Positions 1-7,380 of a stretch of 64,000 nucleotides of DNA are shown here, one piece after another. A program made the position numbers and the translations under genes. The notes under the pieces are model-generated. The model saw nothing but the letters and a program-made list of their open reading frames with translations. It did no database searches and was not told the origin of the DNA. The stretch's first letter is position 1; every line of letters starts with the position of its first letter. The stretch is from a virus: IMG/VR virus record IMGVR_UViG_3300027777_000034, positions 1-64,000 of that record; one strand, written 5' to 3'.

Positions 1-12
1 TTGTATGGTTGC

Positions 13-28
13 ACGAATAAGTAAATAG
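13..28 (+). promoter_or_regulatory. Phage promoter-like motif, downstream half only
   Basis: ACGAATAAGTAAATAG lies 30 nt before the first start codon. It is the same element that recurs upstream of most small-gene modules in the first 27 kb. The paired TAAATA half would fall just before the window, so only half can be seen. Confidence 0.6.
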
Positions 29-58
29 ACAATAGAACATTAACATAAGGAGATGAAG

Positions 59-526
59 ATGTACAAAGTGAGATTTCATTTAGCAAAGGGCGAGAACTAT
101 ATGAAGTGGCAGATTACTGGCGATGCTTCACCTAATAAGCCAAGTGGCAAGCCATTCTATTTCGACCCATCTACTGTGTGTATACAGATGATTAATGCCA
201 AGTTGGTCAATCATGTGGCTACAGCTACAAAGATCAAATGCGGGGCGAATAAGACTGTGTGTGCATGGGTAGAGTGTGAGAACCTAGTTATCTACAGAGA
301 TGATACTGCTGGCGGTAGAAAGAACATTGGTTATGTAGATAAAACTTTTCCCAAAACTCATATGCAATTGTCATACAATCCAAGAGTTGCACCGAACTGG
401 GTGGGGCATAACTCTACAAACATGGACAAGCAAGAGAACCTAAACATATATACATCTGGAAGAAAGTTGTTTTACACATCGTCTTCTATTAAGTGTACTA
501 ATTCGATTGAACCAAGTTGTATTTAA
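59..526 (+). CDS. Hypothetical protein, 155 aa
   Basis: I do not recognise this protein. It is a soluble-looking mixed alpha/beta sequence with scattered Cys residues and no signal peptide or membrane segment. An upstream ATG at 53 directly abuts the ribosome site AAGGAG (47-52); the ATG at 59 has a normal 6-nt spacing and is chosen. It is the first gene behind the promoter-like motif at 13-28 and is followed by its own intergenic gap with another copy of that motif, so it is probably expressed alone. Confidence 0.8.
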   Translation: MYKVRFHLAKGENYMKWQITGDASPNKPSGKPFYFDPSTVCIQMINAKLVNHVATATKIKCGANKTVCAWVECENLVIYRDDTAGGRKNIGYVDKTFPKTHMQLSYNPRVAPNWVGHNSTNMDKQENLNIYTSGRKLFYTSSSIKCTNSIEPSCI

Positions 527-538
527 TAAAAATAAATT

Positions 539-566
539 TGAATAATTTGGGCAGTCAAACGAATAA
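539..566 (+). promoter_or_regulatory. Two-part phage promoter-like motif
   Basis: TGAATA at 539 and CGAATA at 560 are 21 nt apart start to start, matching the consensus of the family (TAAATA-N15-CGAATA). The AATAATTTG stretch after the first half is shared with the copies at 2855 and 26646. It sits 41 nt before the next start codon. Confidence 0.75.
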
Positions 567-606
567 TTAAGTATGGAAGTAGAACTTTAACAAAGGAGAA
601 TTGAAT

Positions 607-909
607 ATGAGTAAGCTTAGTAGAAATGCAAAGACAAATTTGTTGGTTGCAAATGATATTTTAAGCATCAAAAGTGATATGAATGCGGGTGATTACCAAT
701 TCATATCGGCAATTATTACTGGAGAAGGTTTTACGCAGTATAACAACATGACCGAAAAAGAATTAAATTCTGAATTTAAAGAACAATGGGAAAATATTAA
801 AGATAATCCAGAAGTATTAAAACTTGGTCGAGCCGATTGGTTCGCTGGAGATGAAGATGAAGATGGTGACGAAGCAGCATTCCAGTCTTTAATTGCCAAA
901 GGAGAATGA
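607..909 (+). CDS. Hypothetical protein, paralogue of the 2959-3231 product
   Basis: A 100-aa acidic protein whose first 60 residues align with the product at 2959-3231: both start MS.SK.-RN-KT-LL and share a short block ending in NDYQ or GDYQ followed by an isoleucine- and glycine-containing segment and MTEK. The C-terminal tail is rich in Asp and Glu. The TTG at 601 sits too close to AAAGGAG (593-599), so the ATG at 607 is chosen. Function unknown; the duplication suggests a dosage or divergent-partner role in the host-takeover region. Confidence 0.8.
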   Translation: MSKLSRNAKTNLLVANDILSIKSDMNAGDYQFISAIITGEGFTQYNNMTEKELNSEFKEQWENIKDNPEVLKLGRADWFAGDEDEDGDEAAFQSLIAKGE

Positions 910-910
910 A

Positions 911-1345
911 ATGATTACATTTACTAAAGAGTATAGCGGTATAAGCAATACATATAGGTATAAGATTACAACCTTGAAAAAGGATGGACTCACAAGAACC
1001 GATTGGATAGACATGGAAGATGTCTATGTCAAGCTTGTAGGTATTGAATCATGCAAAGAAGAAAAAAGGCTTGAGAAAAGAAAACCAGAGTATAAATTCA
1101 ATGATACATACCAGTATGTAATTACTTGCAAAAGTATATTTGTATATGTACAAGGTAGGAACGAGAAGGAAGATAATAAGATTGCGATCATTAAAAGATG
1201 CTTCCCGCATATTCCTTTTCTAAACGATGTTGATCCAAAGGATATAAAAAAAGCAAGTTACTGGGGCAATAGTGATCGAATCTATATACATGATGGAAAG
1301 TTTTATAATTGTAAATATGCAATTATGCAAAAATATATTCCATAA
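911..1345 (+). CDS. Hypothetical protein, 144 aa
   Basis: Unrecognised basic protein, predicted beta-rich with many Lys and Tyr residues. An in-frame upstream TTG at 893 would extend it, but AAAGGAG at 898-904 points to the ATG at 911. It follows the previous stop by one base, so the two are translationally coupled in the module that starts at the 539 motif. Confidence 0.75.
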   Translation: MITFTKEYSGISNTYRYKITTLKKDGLTRTDWIDMEDVYVKLVGIESCKEEKRLEKRKPEYKFNDTYQYVITCKSIFVYVQGRNEKEDNKIAIIKRCFPHIPFLNDVDPKDIKKASYWGNSDRIYIHDGKFYNCKYAIMQKYIP

Positions 1346-1358
1346 CTAAGGAGATTAA

Positions 1359-1583
1359 ATGTTGTACGAATTTAGAAATCCAATGCCAGTAGAAACAAAT
1401 CTTGGGTATGGATTGCTTGTGTATGTTCGAGATGGTGGGGCATTTTCAAATGATGTATTCGCCATAGTCTCTGAAGTAGATGGAAAGCTTCGACATTTTC
1501 GTAGTGGTCAATTTAGGTTCTTGCCTAATCCTACTTTTGACATTGAAAATTTGGGCAATATGCAAGAAAAGAAAGAAATTTAA
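1359..1583 (+). CDS. Hypothetical protein, 74 aa
   Basis: Small protein that is beta-rich over about residues 15-55 and ends in a Lys/Glu tail. AAGGAG lies at the usual distance. It is the last gene of the module that begins at 607. Function not recognised. Confidence 0.75.
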   Translation: MLYEFRNPMPVETNLGYGLLVYVRDGGAFSNDVFAIVSEVDGKLRHFRSGQFRFLPNPTFDIENLGNMQEKKEI

Positions 1584-1592
1584 ATTTCTTGC

Positions 1593-1619
1593 TAAATAAA
1601 AGTAATGACTAGACGAATA
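1593..1619 (+). promoter_or_regulatory. Two-part phage promoter-like motif
   Basis: TAAATA at 1593 and CGAATA at 1614 lie exactly 21 nt apart. The motif is 28 nt upstream of the micro-ORF at 1648 and starts a new module. Confidence 0.75.
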
Positions 1620-1647
1620 GATATGTATACCAACAAGGAGGGCAATA

Positions 1648-1716
1648 ATGATTGAAGAAAATGATATTTGGTTATTGTATGAGTTGTTTAGTTATGTAAT
1701 TGAAAATTTATTTTAA
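1648..1716 (+). CDS. 22-aa micropeptide
   Basis: ATG preceded by CAAGGAGG at the correct distance, 22 codons, stop TAA. The peptide is acidic at the front (two Glu, Asn, Asp) and then amphipathic or hydrophobic (Trp, Leu, Phe, Val, Ile). It could be a real peptide or a leader that couples translation of the next gene, which begins 11 nt later with its own AAGGAG. The strong ribosome site is the only coding evidence. Confidence 0.5.
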   Translation: MIEENDIWLLYELFSYVIENLF

Positions 1717-1727
1717 GGAGAATAAAC

Positions 1728-2054
1728 ATGAGCAAGTTTGTAACTGGATGCCAAGTTGTTTGTAAGTTTTCTGATGGCAAAGTAGAGAATTTTTTGCTTA
1801 AAGAAAAATTAACAGCAATTGCTGGCGGGTTTAAATGGGTCGTAAGTGACAGCAAGGGATTACTTAGAGTGATTCTTGAAAAGGAAATGTTTAAGTTAGG
1901 CAAAGGAAAAATAAAAATTGGTGACTACGCATACAACCCTGTTTCAGATTGTATAACCCTTATTGATGAAGATGACGATCTTATTTATGCAAATGAAACA
2001 TACTACAAAGTTCAAAATTACAAGGAGAACAAACATGAAAGTCATAACACTTAA
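1728..2054 (+). CDS. Hypothetical protein, 108 aa
   Basis: Predicted beta-strand-rich protein (residues 1-75) with an Asp-rich turn and a basic tail. TTAAGGAG lies upstream. Its 3' end overlaps the next gene by 20 nt, typical of packed phage modules. Function not recognised. Confidence 0.75.
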   Translation: MSKFVTGCQVVCKFSDGKVENFLLKEKLTAIAGGFKWVVSDSKGLLRVILEKEMFKLGKGKIKIGDYAYNPVSDCITLIDEDDDLIYANETYYKVQNYKENKHESHNT

Positions 2055-2211
2055 CGAGTGCTTGCACTACATGGAATCAATTGGCTATAGGCTAGCTGCT
2101 AAAGGATTTGGTTTATTTATTTTTCGGCAAGACAACAGGCGTTTAAGTTTAACCCTGAGTGAACTAAGAATTAAATTTAAGAAGGAGAATAACAATGAAC
2201 GATCAATTTAG
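2035..2211 (+). CDS. Hypothetical protein, 58 aa
   Basis: Small basic protein, starting at the ATG preceded by AAGGAG inside the end of the previous gene. The reading frame extends upstream to 1963, but that part overlaps an established gene and has no ribosome site. Function not recognised. Confidence 0.7.
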   Translation: MKVITLNECLHYMESIGYRLAAKGFGLFIFRQDNRRLSLTLSELRIKFKKENNNERSI

Positions 2212-2398
2212 AGAAAAAAAAGAAAAACTTAAAGGTATGCTTCAGACTTTGCACGATTCATGCAGAGAGGGCGAGTATGGATATTGGGATGCTTCTAAAG
2301 AAGGCTTTGCTTCTATGGCTGAAAATGTGCAAGACATAGCCACAATATTAAATCTTAAGATTAAAGAAACATACAAAGGAGAAAGAACAAATGAATAA
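2195..2398 (+). CDS. Hypothetical protein, 67 aa
   Basis: Charged, mostly helical small protein with AAGGAG upstream and overlaps with both neighbours. Function not recognised. Confidence 0.7.
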   Translation: MNDQFREKKEKLKGMLQTLHDSCREGEYGYWDASKEGFASMAENVQDIATILNLKIKETYKGERTNE

Positions 2399-2555
2399 TT
2401 TAAATGTACAGCTAACACCAGATGAGATATCCATGATAGCTAATAGCTTAAGCTATGAACTTAGTGCGGTTACCAACAAAGATTTAGATTCTTCTTACAA
2501 AAAAGAATTAAAAAAGCTTTATGAAAGATTAAGCACTCTTGAGGATGAAATCTAA
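2391..2555 (+). CDS. Hypothetical helical protein, 54 aa
   Basis: Begins at an ATG inside the last codons of the previous gene, behind AAAGGAG, and ends in TAATG, sharing the A with the next start. The sequence looks like two helices separated by a turn, with many Leu, Lys and Glu residues. It resembles in style the small helical proteins at 4212 and 7144, but I see no clear sequence identity. Confidence 0.65.
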   Translation: MNNLNVQLTPDEISMIANSLSYELSAVTNKDLDSSYKKELKKLYERLSTLEDEI

Positions 2556-2857
2556 TGATTGAAATCAAACAGGTGGGCAATCAATGGAGAATCAAAAGGG
2601 AAGAAGTAGGCAAAGGTTATGCTTATAGGGATATAGATAAGGTATATCTTCATATACTTAGGGGCAGAATGAATGAGCATGGCGTTATCAATTGTGCTGA
2701 TCTGTATATCTATGTGGATGGACATAACCCTGTTGATGATAAGCACATACGGAGTTTTAAGACTGGTGCTACCTATCTAAATTTAGCTGTGCCAAACAAT
2801 GAGCTTTACTACAGTATGTATACAATCAAAGATGTAGTTTTTGGAAATAATTACTAA
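2555..2857 (+). CDS. Hypothetical protein, 100 aa
   Basis: Soluble, Tyr-rich, probably beta-rich protein. The start shares its A with the preceding stop (TAATG). Its TAA stop at 2855-2857 is the first three bases of the next TAAATA promoter half. Function not recognised. Confidence 0.75.
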   Translation: MIEIKQVGNQWRIKREEVGKGYAYRDIDKVYLHILRGRMNEHGVINCADLYIYVDGHNPVDDKHIRSFKTGATYLNLAVPNNELYYSMYTIKDVVFGNNY

Positions 2858-2881
2858 ATAATTTGAAGTGTGAAACGAATA
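2855..2881 (+). promoter_or_regulatory. Two-part phage promoter-like motif overlapping a stop codon
   Basis: TAAATA at 2855 and CGAATA at 2876, 21 nt apart. The upstream gene's stop codon forms the start of the TAAATA half. It leads into a hairpin-containing 5' leader. Confidence 0.8.
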
Positions 2882-2904
2882 CTAAGTTAAGGGAAACGGC
2901 TTTG

Positions 2905-2933
2905 CGTGAACTAAGGGCGTTCCTTAGTTCACG
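2905..2933 (+). promoter_or_regulatory. 12-bp perfect hairpin in a 5' leader
   Basis: CGTGAACTAAGG (2905-2916) is the exact inverted repeat of CCTTAGTTCACG (2922-2933), with a 5-nt loop. It lies between the promoter-like motif and AAGGAG of the 2959 gene, and no U-run follows. An mRNA-stabilising 5' stem or a regulatory hairpin is more likely than a terminator. Confidence 0.75.
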
Positions 2934-2958
2934 ATGCTGGACTAACAAGGAGATTACT

Positions 2959-3231
2959 ATGAGCAACAGTAAGTTTACGAGAAATGAAAAAACCAGTTTG
3001 TTAATGGCATGGGATATCGTTGCCTTGCGTGAAGATTTAAATGCGAATGACTATCAAATGATTTGTGGCATCCTTAGAGGCGATGGATACCAAGCATATG
3101 ACCTCATGACAGAAAAAGATTTTGATAATGAGTTTTATGAAAAATATGATGAACAAATTAAATATTCTACAAAAATCCTTCAGTTAGCTCATGTGTTGAA
3201 TGGTGAACCAATTAATTTACTAAAAGTTTAA
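2959..3231 (+). CDS. Hypothetical protein, paralogue of the 607-909 product
   Basis: A 90-aa protein with an N-terminal half clearly related to the 607-909 product (shared MS, RNEKTSLL-like stretch, NDYQ, MTEKD-like stretch). The C-terminal tail differs and lacks the acid-rich extension. The frame opens at 2863, but that stretch contains the promoter and hairpin; AAGGAG points to the ATG at 2959. Function unknown. Confidence 0.8.
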   Translation: MSNSKFTRNEKTSLLMAWDIVALREDLNANDYQMICGILRGDGYQAYDLMTEKDFDNEFYEKYDEQIKYSTKILQLAHVLNGEPINLLKV

Positions 3232-3244
3232 CAAGGAGAGTTAT

Positions 3245-3415
3245 ATGAGATTATCGCTTAAGTACGAACAGAAGTTAGAAAAAAATAAGTTCCTTGATGT
3301 ATTAGACATTGGAGTTATATCTACAGAGATATGCAGACTTAAGAATCTGCTTAGATCGATTGGCATTAGTGCAGAAGATAAAAGTCTTGAAAAATTAAAA
3401 TTGTGGAAAGACTAA
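3245..3415 (+). CDS. Hypothetical protein, 56 aa
   Basis: ATG preceded by AAGGAG. Basic, helical, Leu/Lys-rich small protein. The TAA stop at 3413-3415 again forms the start of the next TAAATA half. Function not recognised. Confidence 0.65.
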   Translation: MRLSLKYEQKLEKNKFLDVLDIGVISTEICRLKNLLRSIGISAEDKSLEKLKLWKD

Positions 3416-3440
3416 ATAAAACTGTGTGTGGGGCGAATAA
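3413..3440 (+). promoter_or_regulatory. Two-part phage promoter-like motif overlapping a stop codon
   Basis: TAAATA at 3413 and CGAATA at 3434, 21 nt apart, followed by AGTAAATAG as in the copies at 13 and 5560. It is 38 nt upstream of the 3478 start. Confidence 0.8.
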
Positions 3441-3477
3441 GTAAATAGAGACAACAACATTAAACAAGGAGAGTAAC

Positions 3478-3846
3478 ATGGCACATGATGAAAAGTTGTA
3501 TGAGAAGTGCGTAAAGATTTATGAGCAAGATGGGCAAGATGCAGTAATAGCTCATTGCATTAAGATTGGACATAAGACATGGGGCAAATGCGAGCCATGC
3601 GAATGTAACAGTCCTATCATGGATGATAATTTTATGACCTGTCTTGTATGTGGTGAATCTACCTATCACAACAATGAAAATAAAACAGTATCGTTATCAA
3701 TATTCCAATTAAAAATATTGCTTGAAGCTACCAATTACTTTTTGGATGCACTTGAGGATGACGAAGAAGCAGAGCTTGATGTAGATAAGTATGATGTTGC
3801 AGAAATAAATAAACTTTTAGAAAGGCTGGTGGCAAATGACAAATAA
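3478..3846 (+). CDS. Zinc-ribbon-containing small protein, 122 aa
   Basis: Residues 38-62 hold CEPC and CLVC pairs about 18 residues apart, a likely zinc ribbon. The C-terminal half (about 70-120) is helical and very acidic. No further family is recognised. It is the first gene of a four-gene module and overlaps the next gene by 11 nt. DNA- or protein-binding is plausible but not shown. Confidence 0.75.
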   Translation: MAHDEKLYEKCVKIYEQDGQDAVIAHCIKIGHKTWGKCEPCECNSPIMDDNFMTCLVCGESTYHNNENKTVSLSIFQLKILLEATNYFLDALEDDEEAELDVDKYDVAEINKLLERLVANDK

Positions 3847-4228
3847 TAATCAATACGACTGGAAGCTTTGTTTTACTGATGGGAAAAATGGTCATAGCTT
3901 ATGGCTTGACCGAATTACCAATAAGTATTCAATTAAAGATCAATCTGGAAATAGACCCAACAATACAGATGATGGTGTGCTTTGGTTTTATGGTGTGGTT
4001 GCTAGCGTTCACACTTGTAAGTTTTCTAAAGATGGCCTTACTGTTGCATTTAGCGTAGAGTCAGAAAGAGATGGGAGAAGCAGTACAGTTTGGTGTGTGT
4101 TTGATTTTGGTATTCGTGTAGCTAAAGAGCTTGATATGCAAATCGTATTGAGTAATGACCTTAAGAAACTTGAACCTCTGTTTTGTCTTACCAGTAGTAA
4201 AGGAGTTAGCAATGAATTTAACCGATAG
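3836..4228 (+). CDS. Hypothetical protein, 130 aa
   Basis: Trp-containing, predicted beta-rich protein with alternating polar and hydrophobic strands between residues 10 and 90. It overlaps both neighbours. Function not recognised. Confidence 0.75.
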   Translation: MTNNNQYDWKLCFTDGKNGHSLWLDRITNKYSIKDQSGNRPNNTDDGVLWFYGVVASVHTCKFSKDGLTVAFSVESERDGRSSTVWCVFDFGIRVAKELDMQIVLSNDLKKLEPLFCLTSSKGVSNEFNR

Positions 4229-4388
4229 ACAGCGTGAAATTATAAGGGTCACCCTCAGTTATTGCTTGGCTAACTATGACGAGCTTAATGAGTGCTTATA
4301 TCCAGAAGAAGATCATAATAAGGTTGAAATACAATACTCTGAGATTGAACAAATATTAAATCTAATTCAACATAAGGAGATAGTATGA
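4212..4388 (+). CDS. Hypothetical helical protein, 58 aa
   Basis: Starts at the ATG behind AAAGGAG inside the previous gene; the longer frame from 4155 is not supported. It contains a LYPEE motif flanked by helices and ends in an LIQ-type helix, a layout also seen in the 7144-7374 product, so the two may be distant paralogues. Confidence 0.65.
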   Translation: MNLTDRQREIIRVTLSYCLANYDELNECLYPEEDHNKVEIQYSEIEQILNLIQHKEIV

Positions 4389-4654
4389 AAAAACAACAGA
4401 AAGCTTATATCTATACTGTCTGGCCTAATAGTGGTAATTCCGTAACTCTATGGCTATACTCTCAGGCATCAAAAAGAGTTGACAATACAACAAATGTATA
4501 CCTACAAGGGGATGATGCAGCTTTATTTCTTAAGGAAGTACAAGAGACAGAATATATTTGGGAAAACAGTATAGGTATGACGAAGGATATCCTAAAGAGA
4601 AACTTTAAGAATATAGAAGGTCATGTTTCATACATTATAAGTATGTATTTTTAG
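4385..4654 (+). CDS. Hypothetical protein, 89 aa
   Basis: ATGA overlap with the preceding stop and AAGGAG just upstream. Aromatic-rich mixed sequence. The last 20 bases run into the end of the reverse-strand HNH gene, so these two genes converge and overlap. Function not recognised. Confidence 0.7.
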   Translation: MKKQQKAYIYTVWPNSGNSVTLWLYSQASKRVDNTTNVYLQGDDAALFLKEVQETEYIWENSIGMTKDILKRNFKNIEGHVSYIISMYF

Positions 4655-5369
4655 ATTGTGCATTTGACATTGAACATTGCGGATGATGCTCTGCAAAGTG
4701 GCAATTTGCACAAAGAAGCATACATTTAGAAGCCTCTTCTAATATTTTTTCCCAACTATGGTTAATTGTACCCACAGCATTTAATGCAAATGATTTATCT
4801 TTTGGGTCTATGTGATGAAATTGTAATGCTGCATAATTCTCACAATATCCACAATGTTGGCATAATCCACCATGTATAGCTATTAGTTTTAATTTTATGT
4901 CTTTTGCTTTTGATGATTGTTTACTGGTTTTTTGTTTTTGTAGTTTTTTTCGACAATCTATAGAAGAACAATATTTTCGTGGAACGATATTTTTGCAGAA
5001 TGTACATTTTTTATCTGGTTTTTCGGATTTCACAAGTGTCCAATGGTATTTATCTCTGCAAGTAGGCGAACACAAGTTTCTTTGTTTTCCTGTTAATTCT
5101 TTTTTGCAAATTAAACAGTTTTGGTTTTTGTGGGCAACACGATGGTAATATTTAGTCTTGTAGTGTTCACTATAACATTTTTTTGAGCAGAATTTTCTTC
5201 GATTGCTTACAAATTGTTTTTCACACATTAAACATTGTGAGAATCTTTGTTTTTTTTCAACAGGATCTTTTGAATTATAGTGATATTTATGACTACATTT
5301 ATTTGAACAGAAGCTTATTTGCTGGCCGATTAAGTTAATATCGCAAGATAAGCATTTTGAACTTGTCAT
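4635..5369 (-). CDS. HNH endonuclease with N-terminal zinc-finger array
   Basis: A 244-aa protein. Residues 1-140 carry repeated Cys clusters (about four CxxC...C units of treble-clef or zinc-finger type), followed by a Lys-rich linker. Residues 165-230 form an HNH core: CQHCGYC, HHIDP and CANCH. This architecture fits a site-specific nicking or homing endonuclease that reads DNA through the fingers. It lies against the direction of all neighbouring genes, is coupled to an upstream ribbon-helix-helix gene by an ATGA overlap, and overlaps the end of the 4385 gene, all consistent with a mobile cassette inserted between modules. No intron or intein is visible beside it. Confidence 0.85.
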   Translation of the reverse strand: MTSSKCLSCDINLIGQQISFCSNKCSHKYHYNSKDPVEKKQRFSQCLMCEKQFVSNRRKFCSKKCYSEHYKTKYYHRVAHKNQNCLICKKELTGKQRNLCSPTCRDKYHWTLVKSEKPDKKCTFCKNIVPRKYCSSIDCRKKLQKQKTSKQSSKAKDIKLKLIAIHGGLCQHCGYCENYAALQFHHIDPKDKSFALNAVGTINHSWEKILEEASKCMLLCANCHFAEHHPQCSMSNAQSKNTYL

Positions 5370-5515
5370 TTTTTATCTCGTATGTAATTGACCATGAAAT
5401 CACGAATTACTTCGCTCATGGTCTTGTAATTGCTATCGCACTTTGTTTTAAAAAGTTCAAATAGCGAAGTTTGTAAACGGATTAACATATTTTTTTCTTT
5501 GTGTTTTTCGTTCAT
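5366..5515 (-). CDS. Ribbon-helix-helix (CopG-like) regulator, 49 aa
   Basis: Short protein with an N-terminal strand (LIRLQTSLFELF) followed by two helices with the pattern typical of ribbon-helix-helix repressors (YKTMSEVIRDFMVNYI). It is translated just ahead of the HNH gene with a 4-nt overlap (ATGA). The likely role is a repressor of its own two-gene reverse-strand operon, which would limit nuclease expression. The operator would lie in the 5516-5560 gap, which holds an AT-rich reverse-strand promoter candidate. Confidence 0.7.
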   Translation of the reverse strand: MNEKHKEKNMLIRLQTSLFELFKTKCDSNYKTMSEVIRDFMVNYIRDKK

Positions 5516-5559
5516 ACTATGTATATACACCAATAGGAGGATTTAAATAAAGTTTCTAC

Positions 5560-5587
5560 TAAATAATTTAACCGATCAAACGAATAA
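5560..5587 (+). promoter_or_regulatory. Two-part phage promoter-like motif
   Basis: TAAATA at 5560 and CGAATA at 5581, 21 nt apart, with ATTTAA after the first half and AGTAAATA after the second. It restarts + strand transcription after the reverse cassette and leads a module of six genes (5659-7374). Confidence 0.8.
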
Positions 5588-5658
5588 GTAAATATGGGGA
5601 TGAAAGTTTTTTAATGTGGAGATTTAACACACAGTATTAAATATACAAGGAGAGCGAA

Positions 5659-6021
5659 ATGATAGAAGAACATGAACAAGAATATAGCGAACAGTATGAA
5701 GATGGTTTTAAAACAGTATTGAAGTTCTTTTCTGCTGAAAATGAAAAACAATGCGAAAGAAATTTATACAAGTACACAAACTGTGGTGCTTGGATCGAAT
5801 TTAAGGACTGGGGCATTAAACTTGGTTCTATCGTAGAAGGTTCAGACGAAGGAACTGATGTCTTTGAACTTAAGTATGACGAAGACTTCTCAGAAGAAAC
5901 TATTCAAAAAGCAATAGATCAGATTGAAGAACAAGCAGATTCAATCTGGAAGTATGCAAACGAAATTGGTGAAGATGGACAGACAGATGAACAAAATGGG
6001 CTTGATTTCCCAACTTTATAA
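5659..6021 (+). CDS. Hypothetical acidic protein, 120 aa
   Basis: Strongly acidic throughout (Glu/Asp-rich N-terminus, then EEDFSEE-like and EIGEDGQTDEQ-like stretches), one Cys pair, no membrane segment. The acidic surface could mimic DNA, as some phage inhibitors do, but no known inhibitor is recognised. AAGGAG precedes the start. Confidence 0.75.
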   Translation: MIEEHEQEYSEQYEDGFKTVLKFFSAENEKQCERNLYKYTNCGAWIEFKDWGIKLGSIVEGSDEGTDVFELKYDEDFSEETIQKAIDQIEEQADSIWKYANEIGEDGQTDEQNGLDFPTL

Positions 6022-6031
6022 GGAGAATAAC

Positions 6032-6310
6032 ATGGATCGCAGAAGATGGACTCATAAGGTTATTAAGGACAGCAAGTATAGCTTCATGGATGGTATGTCA
6101 TACCGAAGTCCATCATGGACAGGCACTCTTGATGAGTGTATAGCTAAGGCTCGTAAGATGGCAGACTTGTCCAATGCTGATGGTGAAGTATTTATCATTA
6201 GAGTTATGCCAAGAAAGAAGGGCGAAGCCGTACTAAAAATAAGTAGTTTAAGAACTATTGAAAGACAAGTAAGAGTAATGAATCAACATGAACAAGATCA
6301 CTACATTTAA
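6032..6310 (+). CDS. Hypothetical basic protein, 92 aa
   Basis: Basic N-terminus (MDRRRW), aromatic-rich middle, Lys/Arg in the last third. The ATG at 6032 has AAGGAG in position; the frame that opens at 5924 lies inside the previous gene. Function not recognised. Confidence 0.7.
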   Translation: MDRRRWTHKVIKDSKYSFMDGMSYRSPSWTGTLDECIAKARKMADLSNADGEVFIIRVMPRKKGEAVLKISSLRTIERQVRVMNQHEQDHYI

Positions 6311-6320
6311 GGAGAATAAT

Positions 6321-6602
6321 ATGATTAAGACTAGAGATAGACTGTTGGCAGATGTAAAGAAGTTTGTATCTAAGTATTGTGATACTGCTGTATATACCGC
6401 AGAGGAATGGCAAAAGAAAGAAAGTCAATGTCATTTCGGTGAGGTTGTATTTGTCGCAGAGGGTGAGCTTTATTACGCTCTAAATGGTCAGCATGGGCGA
6501 AAAGAAAAAGATGCGATCATTAAGATAGCTAGAAAACATCAATGCTACATCGAAAAGGGTTTCGGTTGGTCGTGGCACTTTTGTAGTGTGGAAGGATTAT
6601 AA
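6321..6602 (+). CDS. Hypothetical protein, 93 aa
   Basis: Starts at the ATG behind AAGGAG. Mixed alpha/beta, with several Cys, His and Trp residues near the C-terminus (FGWSWHFCSVEG). Function not recognised. Confidence 0.7.
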   Translation: MIKTRDRLLADVKKFVSKYCDTAVYTAEEWQKKESQCHFGEVVFVAEGELYYALNGQHGRKEKDAIIKIARKHQCYIEKGFGWSWHFCSVEGL

Positions 6603-6603
6603 A

Positions 6604-6837
6604 ATGGATTACACACATAAAATATCTAATCTTGGTGATGGCTATCCATACGAAGGTGAGATCATTGTAGATAGTGAAAAGAATACTTTAAGATGTATTA
6701 GCGTATCAAATATTCACTTGGAAAGATGGCAAAGAAACTGGGTATACGCTCTTTGCGAACCAGTAGCTTTGCCCTTGAATAGAAAAGCTATTGAAAAACT
6801 TTACGATGTAAGGAGTATTAAATGCTTAAAAGATTAA
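6604..6837 (+). CDS. Hypothetical protein, 77 aa
   Basis: ATG at 6604, one base after the preceding stop, with GAAGGA upstream. A GTG at 6586 is possible but lies inside the previous gene. Beta-rich N-terminus and a helical C-terminus. Function not recognised. Confidence 0.7.
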   Translation: MDYTHKISNLGDGYPYEGEIIVDSEKNTLRCISVSNIHLERWQRNWVYALCEPVALPLNRKAIEKLYDVRSIKCLKD

Positions 6838-7133
6838 AAAGGATTGGGCGAGGTCAGAATCGTTATTCCGTTTATGACAATGAAGGTATAAAAAAACAAA
6901 ACTATTATGTTCTAGCAAATAGCCATAGTGCTGCTGATTATAAAGCTAAGCAACAATTCGGTGAATATGCTAAAGCTGGTGGGCAATTAAGCACAAAAGA
7001 TTGGGAATGGATGACAGAAGACCAAGAATTTATTGTGCAACCATCTAAGTTTAAGCGGTTGATTGCATCTTCTATTCTATTATCTATAGCATTGGTCGTA
7101 TCTGCTGGTTTATACAATGTATTTTTTAAATAG
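6822..7133 (+). CDS. Tail-anchored membrane protein, 103 aa
   Basis: Soluble basic N-terminal part (1-75) and a single strongly hydrophobic segment at about residues 81-100 (ASSILLSIALVVSAGLYNVF) at the very C-terminus, so the bulk probably faces the cytoplasm. Holin function is not supported, as there is only one segment and no lysis genes nearby. Confidence 0.75.
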   Translation: MLKRLKRIGRGQNRYSVYDNEGIKKQNYYVLANSHSAADYKAKQQFGEYAKAGGQLSTKDWEWMTEDQEFIVQPSKFKRLIASSILLSIALVVSAGLYNVFFK

Positions 7134-7143
7134 GAGTTTAATA

Positions 7144-7374
7144 ATGCCAAGAGTAAAAATGGTTTTAGAACTAGACTTTGATAAATTGCAAGATATTAAA
7201 ACTAGGATTTTAAATCTTGCTCTTAGAATTGAGCTTGGATCACATTTATATCCAGAAGAAATAGAATCAATAGATTCTACAGTTAAGCTAATAGATATGA
7301 TTCAAGATCAATGTGTAGATCATCCAGATAATAAATATACAAAAAAACAAGTATATGGATTTTTGGGATCATAG
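7144..7374 (+). CDS. Hypothetical helical protein, 76 aa
   Basis: Start chosen at the ATG at 7144, behind AGGAG, rather than the in-frame codon at 7117 inside the previous gene. Helical, with a LYPEE turn similar to the 4212 product. Function not recognised. Confidence 0.7.
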   Translation: MPRVKMVLELDFDKLQDIKTRILNLALRIELGSHLYPEEIESIDSTVKLIDMIQDQCVDHPDNKYTKKQVYGFLGS

Positions 7375-7380
7375 TTATAT

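Noticed and set aside
4897-5148. Forward 83-codon frame inside the HNH gene
   Set aside because: Shadow of the reverse HNH gene; its low-complexity Phe/Leu sequence is the complement of Lys/Cys codons.
6822-7133. Holin
   Set aside because: Single C-terminal membrane segment, no endolysin beside it; kept as a tail-anchored protein.
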